64,000 nt of DNA, taken from contig NZ_PHNJ01000001.1 in NCBI RefSeq assembly GCF_008122205.1, positions 124,001-188,000 on the forward strand. The letters run 5' to 3'. The DNA is from Natronococcus pandeyae (GTDB lineage: Archaea; Halobacteriota; Halobacteria; Halobacteriales; Natrialbaceae). Positions 52,762 through 60,958 of this stretch are shown in pieces; the stretch's first letter is position 1; the number at the start of each line of letters is the position of its first letter. Under the pieces are notes generated by a model that saw only the letters and a program-made list of their open reading frames with translations, had not been told where the DNA came from and did not search any database. A program made the translations under genes and the position numbers.

Positions 52762-54255
52762 ATGGTTTCACGACCGCAGAAACTCGGTGTCGTTTTCGTC
52801 GTACTGATGGTCGCTCTCTCGGGGGGTCCTGCCCTCGCCGGAGCGTCGTCAGGCACGAGTGACGATGCCGGAGACATGAGCGTAACACTCGAGAACGTAC
52901 AGGTCGAGACACTCGAACTCGATACCGTCACCATCGAAGACGCCACTATCGAGGAGCTGAACGTCGAGGAGCTCGACGCTGACACGCAGGAGCTCCAGGA
53001 CGCCCTCGATGAAGAGAACGACGAGATGGACGAGGAAGAGGACGCCGTTGACGACGAGGAGAACGGCCTCGATGATGAGGAGAACGGCCTCGACGATGAC
53101 GAGATGGAGGAGAACGATGACGTGACCGAGGACGATGAGAACGACGTTGACGAAGAAGAGAACGACGTTGCCGAGGAGGAAGTCACGATCTCCGACATCG
53201 AACTCGAGTCACTCGAACTCGAGGACGTGACGATCGAGGACCTCGAACTCGACGAGGACGAGATGAACGACGTCGACGAAGAAGAGGAAGACGTTGCTGA
53301 GGACGACGAGATGGAAGAGGATAGCGACGTCACTGACGAGGAAGAGGACGTCGCTGAGGACGAGGAGAACGGCCTCGACGATGACGAGATGGACGAGGAG
53401 AACGACGTCGAAGAAGATGAGGAGAACGACGTCGAGGAAGACGAGGAAATCGACCTGATCGACGAGGAAGCTGACGAGCTCACCATCGACGAGCTCACCA
53501 TCGAGACGATGGACGTCGAACAGATGACCATCGACGAGCTCACCGTCGAAGACGATGAGGTCGACGACGTGGACGAGGAGGACAACGACGTCGCTGATGA
53601 CGAAGAGATGGATGACGATGACGAGATGATGGACGACGATGACGAGATGATGGACGACGATGACGAGATGATGGACGACGATGACGAGATGATGGACGAC
53701 GATGACGAGATGATGGACGATGACGACGAAATGATGGACGACGAGGAGAACGACGTCGAGGAAGATGAGAACGACGTCGAAGAACAGCAGATCGACGCCC
53801 TCACGATCGAGCAGTTCGACGTCGACGAGGTCACGATCGACTCGATGACCGTCGAGTCCGTCGAGGAAGCTGACGAGGTGGACGACGAGAACGATGTTGC
53901 TGACGACGAAGAGAACGGTCTCGACGATGACGAGATGGACGAAGAAGAGGACGCCGTTGACGACGAAGAGAACGGCCTCGACGATGACGAGATGGAGGAG
54001 AACGATGACGTGACCGAGGACGAGGAGAACGACGTTGACGAAGAAGAGAACGACGTTGCCGAGGAGGAAACCGTGACGCAGGCCTCCGCAACGTCGATCT
54101 CCATCGGTGACGCGACTGCCGATACCCTCACTCTCGGTGACGCAGCAGACCTCGAGCAGATCGAAGACGATGAGGACGACGAACTGAACGACGAGGATGA
54201 CGAACTGGACGACGATGAAGACGACGAGCAGCCGTCGATCGCCGTCCTGAACTGA
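52762..54255 (+). CDS. Secreted hyper-acidic modular protein, paralogue 1
   Basis: A 497-residue protein with a Sec-type signal (MVSRPQKLGVVFVVLMVALS, cleavage likely near ALAGA). The rest alternates Asp/Glu-dominated repeats with five short modules at about 40-73, 141-165, 239-265, 344-368 and 437-464. Modules have a five-residue period, such as VQVET LELDT VTIED ATIEE LNVEE, resembling pentapeptide-repeat beta-helix coils. Spacers include six copies of DDDDEMM-type units. It ends QPSIAVLN. No family is recognised. Cation or water binding at the cell surface, or a mineral/matrix role, is only a guess. ATG 52762 is chosen for the clean signal peptide. Confidence 0.8.
   Translation: MVSRPQKLGVVFVVLMVALSGGPALAGASSGTSDDAGDMSVTLENVQVETLELDTVTIEDATIEELNVEELDADTQELQDALDEENDEMDEEEDAVDDEENGLDDEENGLDDDEMEENDDVTEDDENDVDEEENDVAEEEVTISDIELESLELEDVTIEDLELDEDEMNDVDEEEEDVAEDDEMEEDSDVTDEEEDVAEDEENGLDDDEMDEENDVEEDEENDVEEDEEIDLIDEEADELTIDELTIETMDVEQMTIDELTVEDDEVDDVDEEDNDVADDEEMDDDDEMMDDDDEMMDDDDEMMDDDDEMMDDDDEMMDDDDEMMDDEENDVEEDENDVEEQQIDALTIEQFDVDEVTIDSMTVESVEEADEVDDENDVADDEENGLDDDEMDEEEDAVDDEENGLDDDEMEENDDVTEDEENDVDEEENDVAEEETVTQASATSISIGDATADTLTLGDAADLEQIEDDEDDELNDEDDELDDDEDDEQPSIAVLN
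53614..53739 (+). repeat. Six tandem 21-bp repeats inside acidic paralogue 1
   Basis: The unit GACGATGACGAGATGATGGA plus C occurs six times, the last slightly changed, coding a seven-residue Asp/Glu/Met unit. The length is a multiple of three, so gain or loss of units keeps the frame. Confidence 0.85.
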
Positions 54256-54290
54256 TCGGTACGAACACGATTCCGACGATCAACTTTCTG

Positions 54291-54297
54291 TTTTTTT
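54291..54297 (+). terminator. T7 tract after acidic paralogue 1
   Basis: Seven T residues 36 bases after the stop, in GC-moderate sequence, fit an archaeal oligo-T terminator. The gap 54256-54570 otherwise holds no supported gene. Confidence 0.5.
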
Positions 54298-54570
54298 CTG
54301 GCCAGCCAAGCGGCGCATAGCCCTGGCCCGTCGACGAAGACGACTGTTGCAGTTCTGCGGACTGTCTCGGTTCTGCACGTTCCGTGCACACTCGATTTCG
54401 ATCACCAAAATCAAACGGTCCTGCAGTAAATCTCTCGTTCTCTTCTTTCCGAAATAGTGCAGTAGCAGTCGCAAGCACAACGATCATTGTACTGTGTCGA
54501 GCGATCCGATCTCGTATAGTACTGGTGTGAAAACCGGGTGTGAATGAACTGCTCATTAGGGCGAGAGCGA

Positions 54571-54653
54571 CGGTTTCTAATTGTGATTTTCTCGGAGATA
54601 ATGACGTAACAGTCGCCTCGTTTTACTCTGGTCTTGGCTGTACCGTCGAGCGC
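54571..54653 (+). repeat. 5' region shared with the first acidic-protein gene (copy 2)
   Basis: Counterpart of 52679-52761: the same 83 bases with six substitutions, ending directly before the ATG at 54654. Conservation up to the start codon suggests a common promoter and untranslated region, so both genes may be regulated alike. Confidence 0.8.
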
Positions 54654-56228
54654 ATGGTTTCACGACCGCAGAAACTCGGCGTCGTCTTCGTCGTACTGAT
54701 GGTTGCTCTCTCGGGGGGTCCTGCCTTCGCTGGAGCGTCATCGGGCACGAGTGACGATGCCGGAGACATGGGCGCAACAATTGAAAACGTACAGGTCGAG
54801 ACACTCGAGCTCGACACCGTCACCATCGAGGACGCGACGATCGAGGAACTCAACGTCGAGCAACTCGATATCGACGAAGAGGAACTCGAAGAGGAGATCG
54901 ACGAGAACGACGAGGAGGAGAACGACGTTGAAGAGGAAGAGGAGAACGACCTCGAGGAAGATGAGAATGATGTTGAAGAAGATGAGAACGACGTCGAAGA
55001 GGAAAATGACGTCGAGAACGACGTCGAAGAGGAAAATGACGTCGAGAACGACGTCGAAGAGGAAAATGACGTCGAGAACGACGTCGAAGAGGAAGTGATG
55101 CTCACTGACGTCGAACTCGAGACGCTCGAACTCGAGGACGTCACGATGGAGGACCTCGAACTCGAGGAGGACGAGATGAACGACGTCGAGGAAGAGGAGA
55201 ACGATGTCGAAGAAGATGAAGAGAACGATGTCGAGGAAGAGGAGAACGATGTCGAAGAAGATGAAGAGAACGATGTCGAGGAAGAGGAGAACGATGTCGA
55301 AGAAGATGAAGAGAACGATGTCGAGGAAGAGGAGAACGATGTCGAAGAAGATGAAGAGAACGATGTCGAGGAAGAGGAGAACGATGTCGAAGAAGATGAA
55401 GAGAACGACGTCGAAGAAGATGAGGAGAACGACGTCGAGGAAGAGGAGAACGACGAGGTTGACGACGAAGAGGTCGACCTGATCGACGAGGAAGCTGACG
55501 AACTCATCATCGAGGATCTGACCATCGAGACGATGGACGTCGAACAGATGACCATCGATCAGCTGGAAGTCGAGGATGACGGCATCCTCGACGATATCGG
55601 TGACTTCTTCGACGACATCTTCAACGATGAAGACGAGGAAGAGGAGAACGACGTCGCTAACGACGAAGAAGATGACGAGGTCGCTAACGACGAGGAAGAG
55701 GAGAACGACGTCGCTAACGACGAAGAAGACGACGAGGTGGAGACACAGGAGATCGAGCAGCTGACCATCGAGCAGTTCGACGTCGAGGAGATCACGATCG
55801 ACTCGATGACCGTCGAATCACTCGAGGAGGCTGACGAAGAAGAGAACGACGTCGAGGAAGACGAGGAGAACGACGTCGCTAACGACGAAGAAGACGATGA
55901 CGTCCTCAACGACGAGGAAGAGGAGAACGACGTCGCTAACGACGAAGAAGACGATGACGTCCTCAATGACGAGGAAGAAGAGAACGACGAGGTTGCCGAG
56001 GAAGAGGTCGTCACGCAGGCATCCGCGTCGGTCATCACGATCGGTGACGCAACCGTCGACACCATGACGCTCGATACGGACGAACTCGAGGACGCTGTCG
56101 ACGACGAAGAGGTTGACGACGAGGAGCCTGAGGAAGAGGATCCTGAGGAAGAAGACCCCGAAGAGGATCCTGAAGATGAGGAGATGAATGACGACGAGGA
56201 CCAGCCCTCGATCGCCGTTCTGAGCTGA
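54654..56228 (+). CDS. Secreted hyper-acidic modular protein, paralogue 2
   Basis: A 524-residue paralogue of the protein at 52762. The first 75 residues are nearly identical, including the signal peptide and first five-periodic module. It keeps the same five modules in the same order, for example LTIETMDVEQMTIDQLEVED and TIEQFDVEEITIDSMTVESL, and the final QPSIAVL. The acidic spacers differ entirely in sequence and length: ENDVEEE and ENDVEEDE repeats dominate here, and a short hydrophobic insert (GILDDIGDFFDDIFND) follows module 3. No cysteine or membrane anchor occurs after the signal, so it is likely released or held by charge. Function unknown. Confidence 0.8.
   Translation: MVSRPQKLGVVFVVLMVALSGGPAFAGASSGTSDDAGDMGATIENVQVETLELDTVTIEDATIEELNVEQLDIDEEELEEEIDENDEEENDVEEEEENDLEEDENDVEEDENDVEEENDVENDVEEENDVENDVEEENDVENDVEEEVMLTDVELETLELEDVTMEDLELEEDEMNDVEEEENDVEEDEENDVEEEENDVEEDEENDVEEEENDVEEDEENDVEEEENDVEEDEENDVEEEENDVEEDEENDVEEDEENDVEEEENDEVDDEEVDLIDEEADELIIEDLTIETMDVEQMTIDQLEVEDDGILDDIGDFFDDIFNDEDEEEENDVANDEEDDEVANDEEEENDVANDEEDDEVETQEIEQLTIEQFDVEEITIDSMTVESLEEADEEENDVEEDEENDVANDEEDDDVLNDEEEENDVANDEEDDDVLNDEEEENDEVAEEEVVTQASASVITIGDATVDTMTLDTDELEDAVDDEEVDDEEPEEEDPEEEDPEEDPEDEEMNDDEDQPSIAVLS
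54991..55080 (+). repeat. Three exact 30-bp repeats inside acidic paralogue 2
   Basis: Three consecutive identical 30-base units (54991-55020, 55021-55050, 55051-55080) code a ten-residue acidic unit. Exact identity points to recent slippage or unequal recombination. Confidence 0.9.
55200..55409 (+). repeat. About 4.5 tandem 45-bp repeats inside acidic paralogue 2
   Basis: A 45-base unit starting AACGATGTCGAAGAAGATGA recurs at 55200, 55245, 55290 and 55335, with a partial copy at 55380. It codes a 15-residue unit of two related acidic half-repeats. Copies are almost identical. Confidence 0.85.
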
Positions 56229-56326
56229 TCGACACGAACCAACCGGACACGATCCGCCGGCACTTCTTTTAGCAGTACTGTAATCGGACGACCGCAACGT
56301 TCCGGATAGCGTCCTCGCTCGCCGCG

Positions 56327-56878
56327 TTACTCCTCGTCGAACAGCCGATAATAGGAGAGCGCCAACACCGTTCGGCCGTCTCGGATCTCGCCGTCCCGAA
56401 CTGCTTTCGTCAGCTCTTCGAGCGTCGTCTCAGTGACGCGAATGCTCTCGTTGTGGTCGAGCCGTTGCTCCGCGGTAGGACGACAGCCGTGGGCGACGAA
56501 AAAGTGAAGGACAGCGTCGGCGATCCCGTTCGCCGGTTCGACGGTCACCAGCGACTCGAGTCGATCGGCCTCGTGACCGGTCTCCTCGGCGAGTTCGCGG
56601 CGGGCAGCGGCCTCGAGGTCGTCGTCTTTCGGTTCGGTGCCGCCAACGGGGAGCCCGTAGTTGAGCCGAGAGACCGCCTGGCGCCACTCTTCGATGCAGA
56701 CGACGTCGCCATCTGGGGTAAACGGCAGGATGCAGACACTCGCGGGTTCCGAGAGGTAGTCGAACTCGGTCTCGGTTCCGTCAGGAAGCTGAACGGTCTC
56801 GTTAACGATATCGAAGCCGGGACAGGTGTACGCTACCTGCCGGTCGAGCGTCTTCCAGGCGAGGGGATCCGTTGGCAT
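56327..56878 (-). CDS. Nudix hydrolase (ADP-ribose pyrophosphatase type)
   Basis: A 183-residue Nudix enzyme. The Nudix box reads GGTEPKDDDLEAAARRELAE continuing ETGHEAD, with the REL-EE-G metal-binding core intact. Upstream, VVCIEEWRQAVSRLNYGLPV fits the ADP-ribose/NDP-sugar pyrophosphatase branch. It hydrolyses a nucleoside diphosphate linked to another group using Mg2+. ATG 56878 is preferred; a TTG at 56905 is also in frame. It converges on acidic paralogue 2. Confidence 0.87.
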   Translation of the reverse strand: MPTDPLAWKTLDRQVAYTCPGFDIVNETVQLPDGTETEFDYLSEPASVCILPFTPDGDVVCIEEWRQAVSRLNYGLPVGGTEPKDDDLEAAARRELAEETGHEADRLESLVTVEPANGIADAVLHFFVAHGCRPTAEQRLDHNESIRVTETTLEELTKAVRDGEIRDGRTVLALSYYRLFDEE

Positions 56879-57053
56879 ACCGGCTGTTACGTCCGTCGCT
56901 GTCAAAAGCGCCGCGTCACGAGTTCGTTCGGATCACTGCCGGTGGCGATTCCACAGGTCCGCCATATGTGGCGCGTTCTCCGGGACTACGTGTGCGTACC
57001 TGCTCTATAACAAAGCCACAGATCGGTGAAGGTCGGTATTCAGAGGGTGATCC

Positions 57054-57329
57054 ATGGATCAACTAACTGGCTTCCAGCGTGACTTGCTGTACGTCATCGC
57101 AGGCAAAGACCGGCCGTCCGGGCAGGAAATTCTCGACGACATCAACAGTTACATCGACCAACCGGTAACACACGGTCGACTGTATCCGAATCTCGACACG
57201 CTCGTCGAGAAGGAACTCGTGGAGAAGGGACAACTCGATCGACGGACGAACTACTATGCACTGACTCCGAAGGGGCAACGCGAACTCCAGCAGCGCCAGG
57301 AGTGGGTCAATCGGTACGTCGACGTCTGA
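57054..57329 (+). CDS. PadR-family transcriptional regulator
   Basis: A 91-residue winged-helix protein: LTGFQRDLLYVIAGKDRPSG, QEILDDINSYIDQPVTHGRL, YPNLDTLVEKELVEKGQLDR and TNYYALTPKGQRELQQRQEW, the full PadR N-terminal domain with no C-terminal extension, as in other short haloarchaeal PadR proteins. The target is unknown; neither neighbour is an obvious efflux gene. Confidence 0.88.
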   Translation: MDQLTGFQRDLLYVIAGKDRPSGQEILDDINSYIDQPVTHGRLYPNLDTLVEKELVEKGQLDRRTNYYALTPKGQRELQQRQEWVNRYVDV

Positions 57330-57703
57330 CCCAACTATCCCTTCATCCGAGACCGAACGCCAGTAGTGGCGTCACTCGAGTGCGCCGGCAGCTCGCACGG
57401 AAACCGGCAACCGAGAGCTGTTCGTGCTGTCTCCGGTCGACGAACAGTACCAGGTAGTCCTCCTCGAGAACGGTGGCGCAAGTACGGTCCGTCCATCGGG
57501 GTGGCTCACGGGCTGGCACGGGAACGTCCGTCGAGTAGCGGTCACGCTCCTCTCGACTGTCACGAACACCCACGGCACTGCGCCCGATCGATGGGCGAAG
57601 CGACCGATTACTCGTCGCGGGGGTGCTGTAAGCTCGGCATGTCAGCGGAACGCGAACCATACCGCTCACGAGTATGGGCGCGTGTTCGAACCGTATGCTG
57701 TCG
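57330..57703. other. 374-base interval without a supported gene
   Basis: Frames on both strands are open for 60-115 codons, for example from 57424, but none has a convincing start, motif or codon bias, and the longest runs into the next gene antisense. I treat the stretch as non-coding or a decayed gene. Confidence 0.4.
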
Positions 57704-58435
57704 TTACGGCTCGTCGTCGAACGATACCTCCGAGAGGTCGGCCTCGAGTTCCTCGACGTACTCGTTGAACGCCGCGACGAAGTCGTCGACGTCGTCCACG
57801 AGTCGACGGACCTCCGGAGCCGAGGCGGGACCGTACTGCGACAGCAGGTAGGTGCCGTCCGAGCCACCGACTCGCAGATAGGCGGCGGCGTCGCCGTCCC
57901 ACTTTAGTTCCCAGCGGGCTCCCGACACCGTCGTCGCGTAGGTGCCGTACTCGCCGTCGTACCGGTTGAGTTCCTGTGCCATCCTGTTCGCGACGTTCCG
58001 GATCCGCTCGACGATCCGGTCGCGCTCGGCGACGAGTTCGGCCGTGCTCGCGACCGCCGGAAACTCGTCCGGCGCGTCCTCGAGCAGGCCGTCGAAGGAG
58101 TCGATGTGCTCGTTGAACGCCGCGACGAACGCCTCGTAGTCCTCCATCGCCGTCCCGAGCGGGCCGGGTTCGGGCGGCTGCTTGCTCGAGACGACGTAGG
58201 TCTCCGACCCCGACTTCGGGTCGAACCGGAGGTACTGGACGTCGCCGGCCTCGTACTTGAGCGTCCAGCTTCCGCCGTCGGTGTCGAACGTCTGCTGTCC
58301 GTAGTCGCCACCCTGGAGGACGGCGAGTTCGCGGGCCATCTCGCCGGCGTGGGACCGAACGCGGGCCGCCAGTTCGTCGCGTCGCGCGGCGACGTCGGCT
58401 GCCTCTGCAACGTCGGTCTCGAGTCCGTCAGTCAT
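57704..58435 (-). CDS. Acidic protein with two tandem copies of one domain
   Basis: A protein of 243 residues. Residues about 15-118 and 135-238 are a clear internal duplication: each has a helix (HAGEMARELAVLQGGDYGQQ / NVANRMAQELNRYDGEYGTY), a W-L-K/W-E-L-K strand, YLRF/YLRV, a YVVSSKQPP/YLLSQYGPA turn and a final helix FVAAFNE. I do not recognise the domain. No signal peptide is seen. ATG 58435 is chosen; an in-frame start at 58459 would add eight residues. Confidence 0.7.
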   Translation of the reverse strand: MTDGLETDVAEAADVAARRDELAARVRSHAGEMARELAVLQGGDYGQQTFDTDGGSWTLKYEAGDVQYLRFDPKSGSETYVVSSKQPPEPGPLGTAMEDYEAFVAAFNEHIDSFDGLLEDAPDEFPAVASTAELVAERDRIVERIRNVANRMAQELNRYDGEYGTYATTVSGARWELKWDGDAAAYLRVGGSDGTYLLSQYGPASAPEVRRLVDDVDDFVAAFNEYVEELEADLSEVSFDDEP

Positions 58436-58542
58436 CGTCCGTTGAAGGGGCCACGGCACGGTAACGGTTTTGGATATCGCACGACGGGCGGGCTGCAGTC
58501 CGGCGAGTCGGCGGCTCGAGCGAGTGACGCCGTGGAGGCCGG

Positions 58543-58806
58543 TTACTCGTCTTCGTCCTGCCCGTTACCCGTTCCCTCCTCGGATTCGGGCTCGTCGTCG
58601 CCGCCGTCGATGCCGGCGTCTTCGTCGTCCTCCTCTTCGATATTCTCGTCGTCACCACCGATACCGCCGTCTTCGTCTTCTGGAGTTTCTTCCTCCTCCG
58701 GTTGCTCTTCCTCGTCGGGGCCGCCACAGCCGGCGACGAGCGCCGTCGCTGCGACGCCGCCGGTCGCCTGCAACAGCCGCCGCCGACTCTGTCGAGTGCG
58801 TTTCAT
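58543..58806 (-). CDS. Short hyper-acidic Tat lipoprotein
   Basis: An 87-residue protein: RRRLLQATGGVAATALVAGC gives a twin-arginine lipoprotein signal. The mature 58 residues are almost only Asp, Glu, Gly and a few Pro, with no domain (for example EEETPEDEDGGIGGDDENIE). It may be a lipid-anchored acidic surface coat. It is comparable in composition, not sequence, to the two large acidic proteins at 52762-56228. Confidence 0.65.
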   Translation of the reverse strand: MKRTRQSRRRLLQATGGVAATALVAGCGGPDEEEQPEEEETPEDEDGGIGGDDENIEEEDDEDAGIDGGDDEPESEEGTGNGQDEDE

Positions 58807-58978
58807 ACGGGCTAGTGTCGCTCGAGCGGAATATGCCGAGCGCCGGCAGTCGCGTGGTCGGGGCGGCTCCCTCGTTCTCACCCGACCCGTCGATTCGCGT
58901 CGCTGCACCCCGATCCCGTCGTCGGCGACTCACTCGTAAGGTGGAACGCCCAAGCACCTGGGCTGCATCGACCCACCC

Positions 58979-59368
58979 ATGGTCGCCATTCCCGACGAGT
59001 ACCACGATCTGTTCGAGCGACAGACGTTCGCTCACGTCGCGACGATGACCGCCGAGGGCTTCCCGCACGTGACGCCGGTCTGGATCGACTACGATCTCGA
59101 GGCCGACCGCCTGCTGGTCAACACCGAGCGCGGCCGCCAGAAGGAGCGCAACGCACGCGAGAATCCCGCCGTCGGGGTCAGCATGACCGATCCTGACGAT
59201 CCGTATCGGTATCTCTCTGTGATCGGTGAGGTGGAGGAGTTAGTGACTGAGGGGGCTCGAGAGCACATCGACGAACTCACACAGCGGTACATGGACCGCG
59301 AGAAGTATCCGAACCCGATCGAGACGGAGCGGGTTGTGATGCGGATTCGGGCTGATCGGGTTTTTTAG
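58979..59368 (+). CDS. PPOX-class (pyridoxamine 5'-phosphate oxidase-like) F420/FMN-binding protein
   Basis: A 129-residue split-barrel protein: TFAHVATMTAEGFPHVTPVW, IDYDLEADRLLVNTERGRQK, ARENPAVGVSMTDPDDPYRY and IGEVEELVTEGAREHIDELT. This is the F420-dependent TIGR03618-like branch of the PPOX family, which reduces or binds flavins or biliverdin in actinobacteria and archaea. The substrate is unknown. It ends at the start of the AT-rich island. Confidence 0.85.
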   Translation: MVAIPDEYHDLFERQTFAHVATMTAEGFPHVTPVWIDYDLEADRLLVNTERGRQKERNARENPAVGVSMTDPDDPYRYLSVIGEVEELVTEGAREHIDELTQRYMDREKYPNPIETERVVMRIRADRVF

Positions 59369-59693
59369 GGTTGGATCACTCGAGTGAGTACCGGTTCGTA
59401 CACACGGACTCGGTTTTGGGTTGATTTTTGGTTTGCTCGAGGTGGGTTAGAATGGGTAGTTGTGGGTTCAGATAGGCTACTCGAGTAGTTACGAATTCTG
59501 AATCGTTGTAGTTGCCAGACTGTGTCCACACGGCATTTCGAATCTTGTGTGCGTATTCCAGGAACCGATTCTGTCGACGTGCAACCCTAAGGGGAGAAAT
59601 AGCGTAACCCCATCCATTCCCCTTTGTGAATTGGAACAGATATTGGTGCCACCTCCGGTAGTTATTTCACCATTCCTTTCGGTTCTGAACAGT
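59369..59693. other. 325-base AT-rich interval, left edge of an atypical island
   Basis: The base composition shifts abruptly to AT-rich after the PPOX gene, with T- and G-rich runs (GGTTTTTTAGGG, TTTTTGGTTTGC). No gene start or RNA is recognisable. This is the first part of a low-G+C tract that continues to the tRNA-Pro gene. Confidence 0.5.
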
Positions 59694-60164
59694 ATGAAAA
59701 GGGAGAATGTTCACAACTCCGACCCTACCGATATCGCTGACGAGTTAGTTCAAATCGGCTTCCATAGCGAACGCGAAGCTAACGCGTTTGTTTATTTCGT
59801 CATTATGGATCCGCCCAAACAGGACGCTGGAACAGTATTCAACATATCAGAGGACGAACTGGAGGATGAATTAGAGAGTGCAGAAGCACTATTTAAGCAG
59901 GCTGAGAAGACAATAGAGGTTTCAAATAACGTCGAAAAGCCTGGAGAAAGGGTAGATACATTAATCGGTGCTGGTTTGCTAAGTGAGGCAGAGGTAGAGG
60001 CATATATTCACTCTGATCGGTTGGATGATTCTGCGCTTGTTGACTTTTTGGACGAACCAGTGTCTATCGTAGAACAAAATAAAGAACGTGCAGAGGAAAA
60101 AATCGACAGGGCCCATCAACTAATGCGTTTCCGTGATAAGTACAGTGGTTTTCAAATAAGATGA
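59694..60164 (+). CDS. Unrecognised acidic protein in AT-rich island
   Basis: A 156-residue soluble protein, MKRENVHNSDPTDIADELVQ at the start, helix-rich and acidic (EDELEDELESAEALFKQAEK), ending RFRDKYSGFQIR. Codon use favours A/T in third positions, unlike its neighbours, suggesting acquired DNA. I do not recognise the family. ATG 59694 is chosen because upstream in-frame sequence lacks protein character. Confidence 0.6.
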   Translation: MKRENVHNSDPTDIADELVQIGFHSEREANAFVYFVIMDPPKQDAGTVFNISEDELEDELESAEALFKQAEKTIEVSNNVEKPGERVDTLIGAGLLSEAEVEAYIHSDRLDDSALVDFLDEPVSIVEQNKERAEEKIDRAHQLMRFRDKYSGFQIR

Positions 60165-60215
60165 CCGCGGAGCACCAATAAAGATTAGTTGGTCGTCTGC
60201 TAGTTTCACGTAACC

Positions 60216-60617
60216 GTGGTCGATCCAGAGTTTTGGCGTTTGTTCGCAACGATTTCTGCAACGATGATTGGTCTTGTTTTCTTGGGTACTTTCTATTACC
60301 TCGAAGCAGGATGGCGAACGTTTGATTATATCCCGTCAGAAATGGAGAGTCCAACACTGAACTATTCAAAAATAATTATAGCACATTTTTCATCGTCACC
60401 GTTTCTTGCGCTTACGCAGCTTCCGTTCTTTTCTAACTGATTAAGTACAGTTGGTCTAACTATCATCATGAGCGGAGTATTCTTGACGACTAAGTCACTC
60501 AACAGTCAATTGGACCGTTTCTCTAATCTGTCGCAAGACATTTCGAATATGTGGAACAAATGGCTGAATTGGGTGTGGTTCTTCATAGTATTCATCATTC
60601 CACGCGGGATGGTGTGA
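60216..60617 (+). pseudogene. Probable broken membrane-protein gene in AT-rich island
   Basis: GTG at 60216 starts MVDPEFWRLFATISATMIGL, a membrane helix, and stops at TGA 60438-60440. The same frame continues to 60617, including an ATG at 60468 and a second hydrophobic stretch, WLNWVWFFIVFIIP. Between about 60385 and 60435 another frame reads a better helix (FFIVTVSCAYAASVLF), so compensating frameshifts may have occurred too. Two tiny genes are a less likely reading. Confidence 0.5.
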
Positions 60618-60711
60618 TTTTTTGGCTCTGTCTCCTTGGAGACACGCGCTGATTTTCCTTGAGTCGATGAATCAATCTATTTCCCGTAACTTGATCTAAG
60701 GATGAGTAGTA

Positions 60712-60730
60712 GGCCGGCGCAGATTCGAAC
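60712..60730 (+). repeat. 19-bp direct copy of the tRNA-Pro 3' end (att-like)
   Basis: GGCCGGCGCAGATTCGAAC at 60712-60730 is identical to 60888-60906 inside the tRNA-Pro gene (its acceptor stem/T-arm on the minus strand). Such copies of a tRNA 3' end arise at the far end of elements integrated by tyrosine recombinases. The spacing between copies is only 176 bases and no integrase gene is in view. Confidence 0.7.
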
Positions 60731-60880
60731 AGCGCAAACCTCGCTTCGCTCGGTTTGCTGGCTCGAATCTGCTTGGATCCATTTCCCCGCACCGCAGACC
60801 GCTCGCTGCGCTCACGGCTTCGCCGTTCGCAATAACGTGGCGCTTCGCGCCACGCGTCGCTCCTCGTTTTGCGGTGCGGG
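60719..60880. repeat. Two hairpins between the tRNA-end copies
   Basis: GCAGATTCGA (60719-60728) pairs with TCGAATCTGC (60763-60772), with an inner stem GCAAACC/GGTTTGC. Next, CCCGCACCGCA (60786-60796) pairs with TGCGGTGCGGG (60870-60880), enclosing smaller hairpins such as GTGGCGCTTCGCGCCAC. The left stem uses T-arm-like sequence from the tRNA copy. Confidence 0.6.
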
Positions 60881-60885
60881 AAAAG

Positions 60886-60958
60886 TGGGCCGGCGCAGAT
60901 TCGAACTGCGGTTACGGCCACCCGAAGGCCGAAGGATACCAAGCTACCCCACCGGCCC
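60886..60958 (-). tRNA. tRNA-Pro (anticodon CGG)
   Basis: Reading the minus strand from 60958 to 60886 gives acceptor stem GGGCCGG/CCGGCCC, a D-arm with GGGTAGCTTGGTAT, anticodon stem CGGCC/GGCCG around loop TTCGGGT (anticodon CGG, reading CCG), a T-arm CGCAG-TTCGAAT-CTGCG and discriminator A. The CCA end is not encoded. Its 3' half is duplicated at 60712-60730. Confidence 0.93.

Noticed and set aside
52731-55555. Long serine-rich frames on the minus strand opposite the acidic genes
   Set aside because: They are the mirror of GAG/GAC-rich codons read backwards (Ser/Ser repeats) and have no start, signal or domain.
57424-57768. A 114-codon plus-strand gene after padR
   Set aside because: No motif or coding bias; it overlaps the well-supported minus-strand gene at 57704.
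60719-60772. A second tRNA gene next to tRNA-Pro
   Set aside because: T-arm-like sequence is present on both arms, but no acceptor or anticodon stems can be folded; it is the copied tRNA end plus a hairpin.
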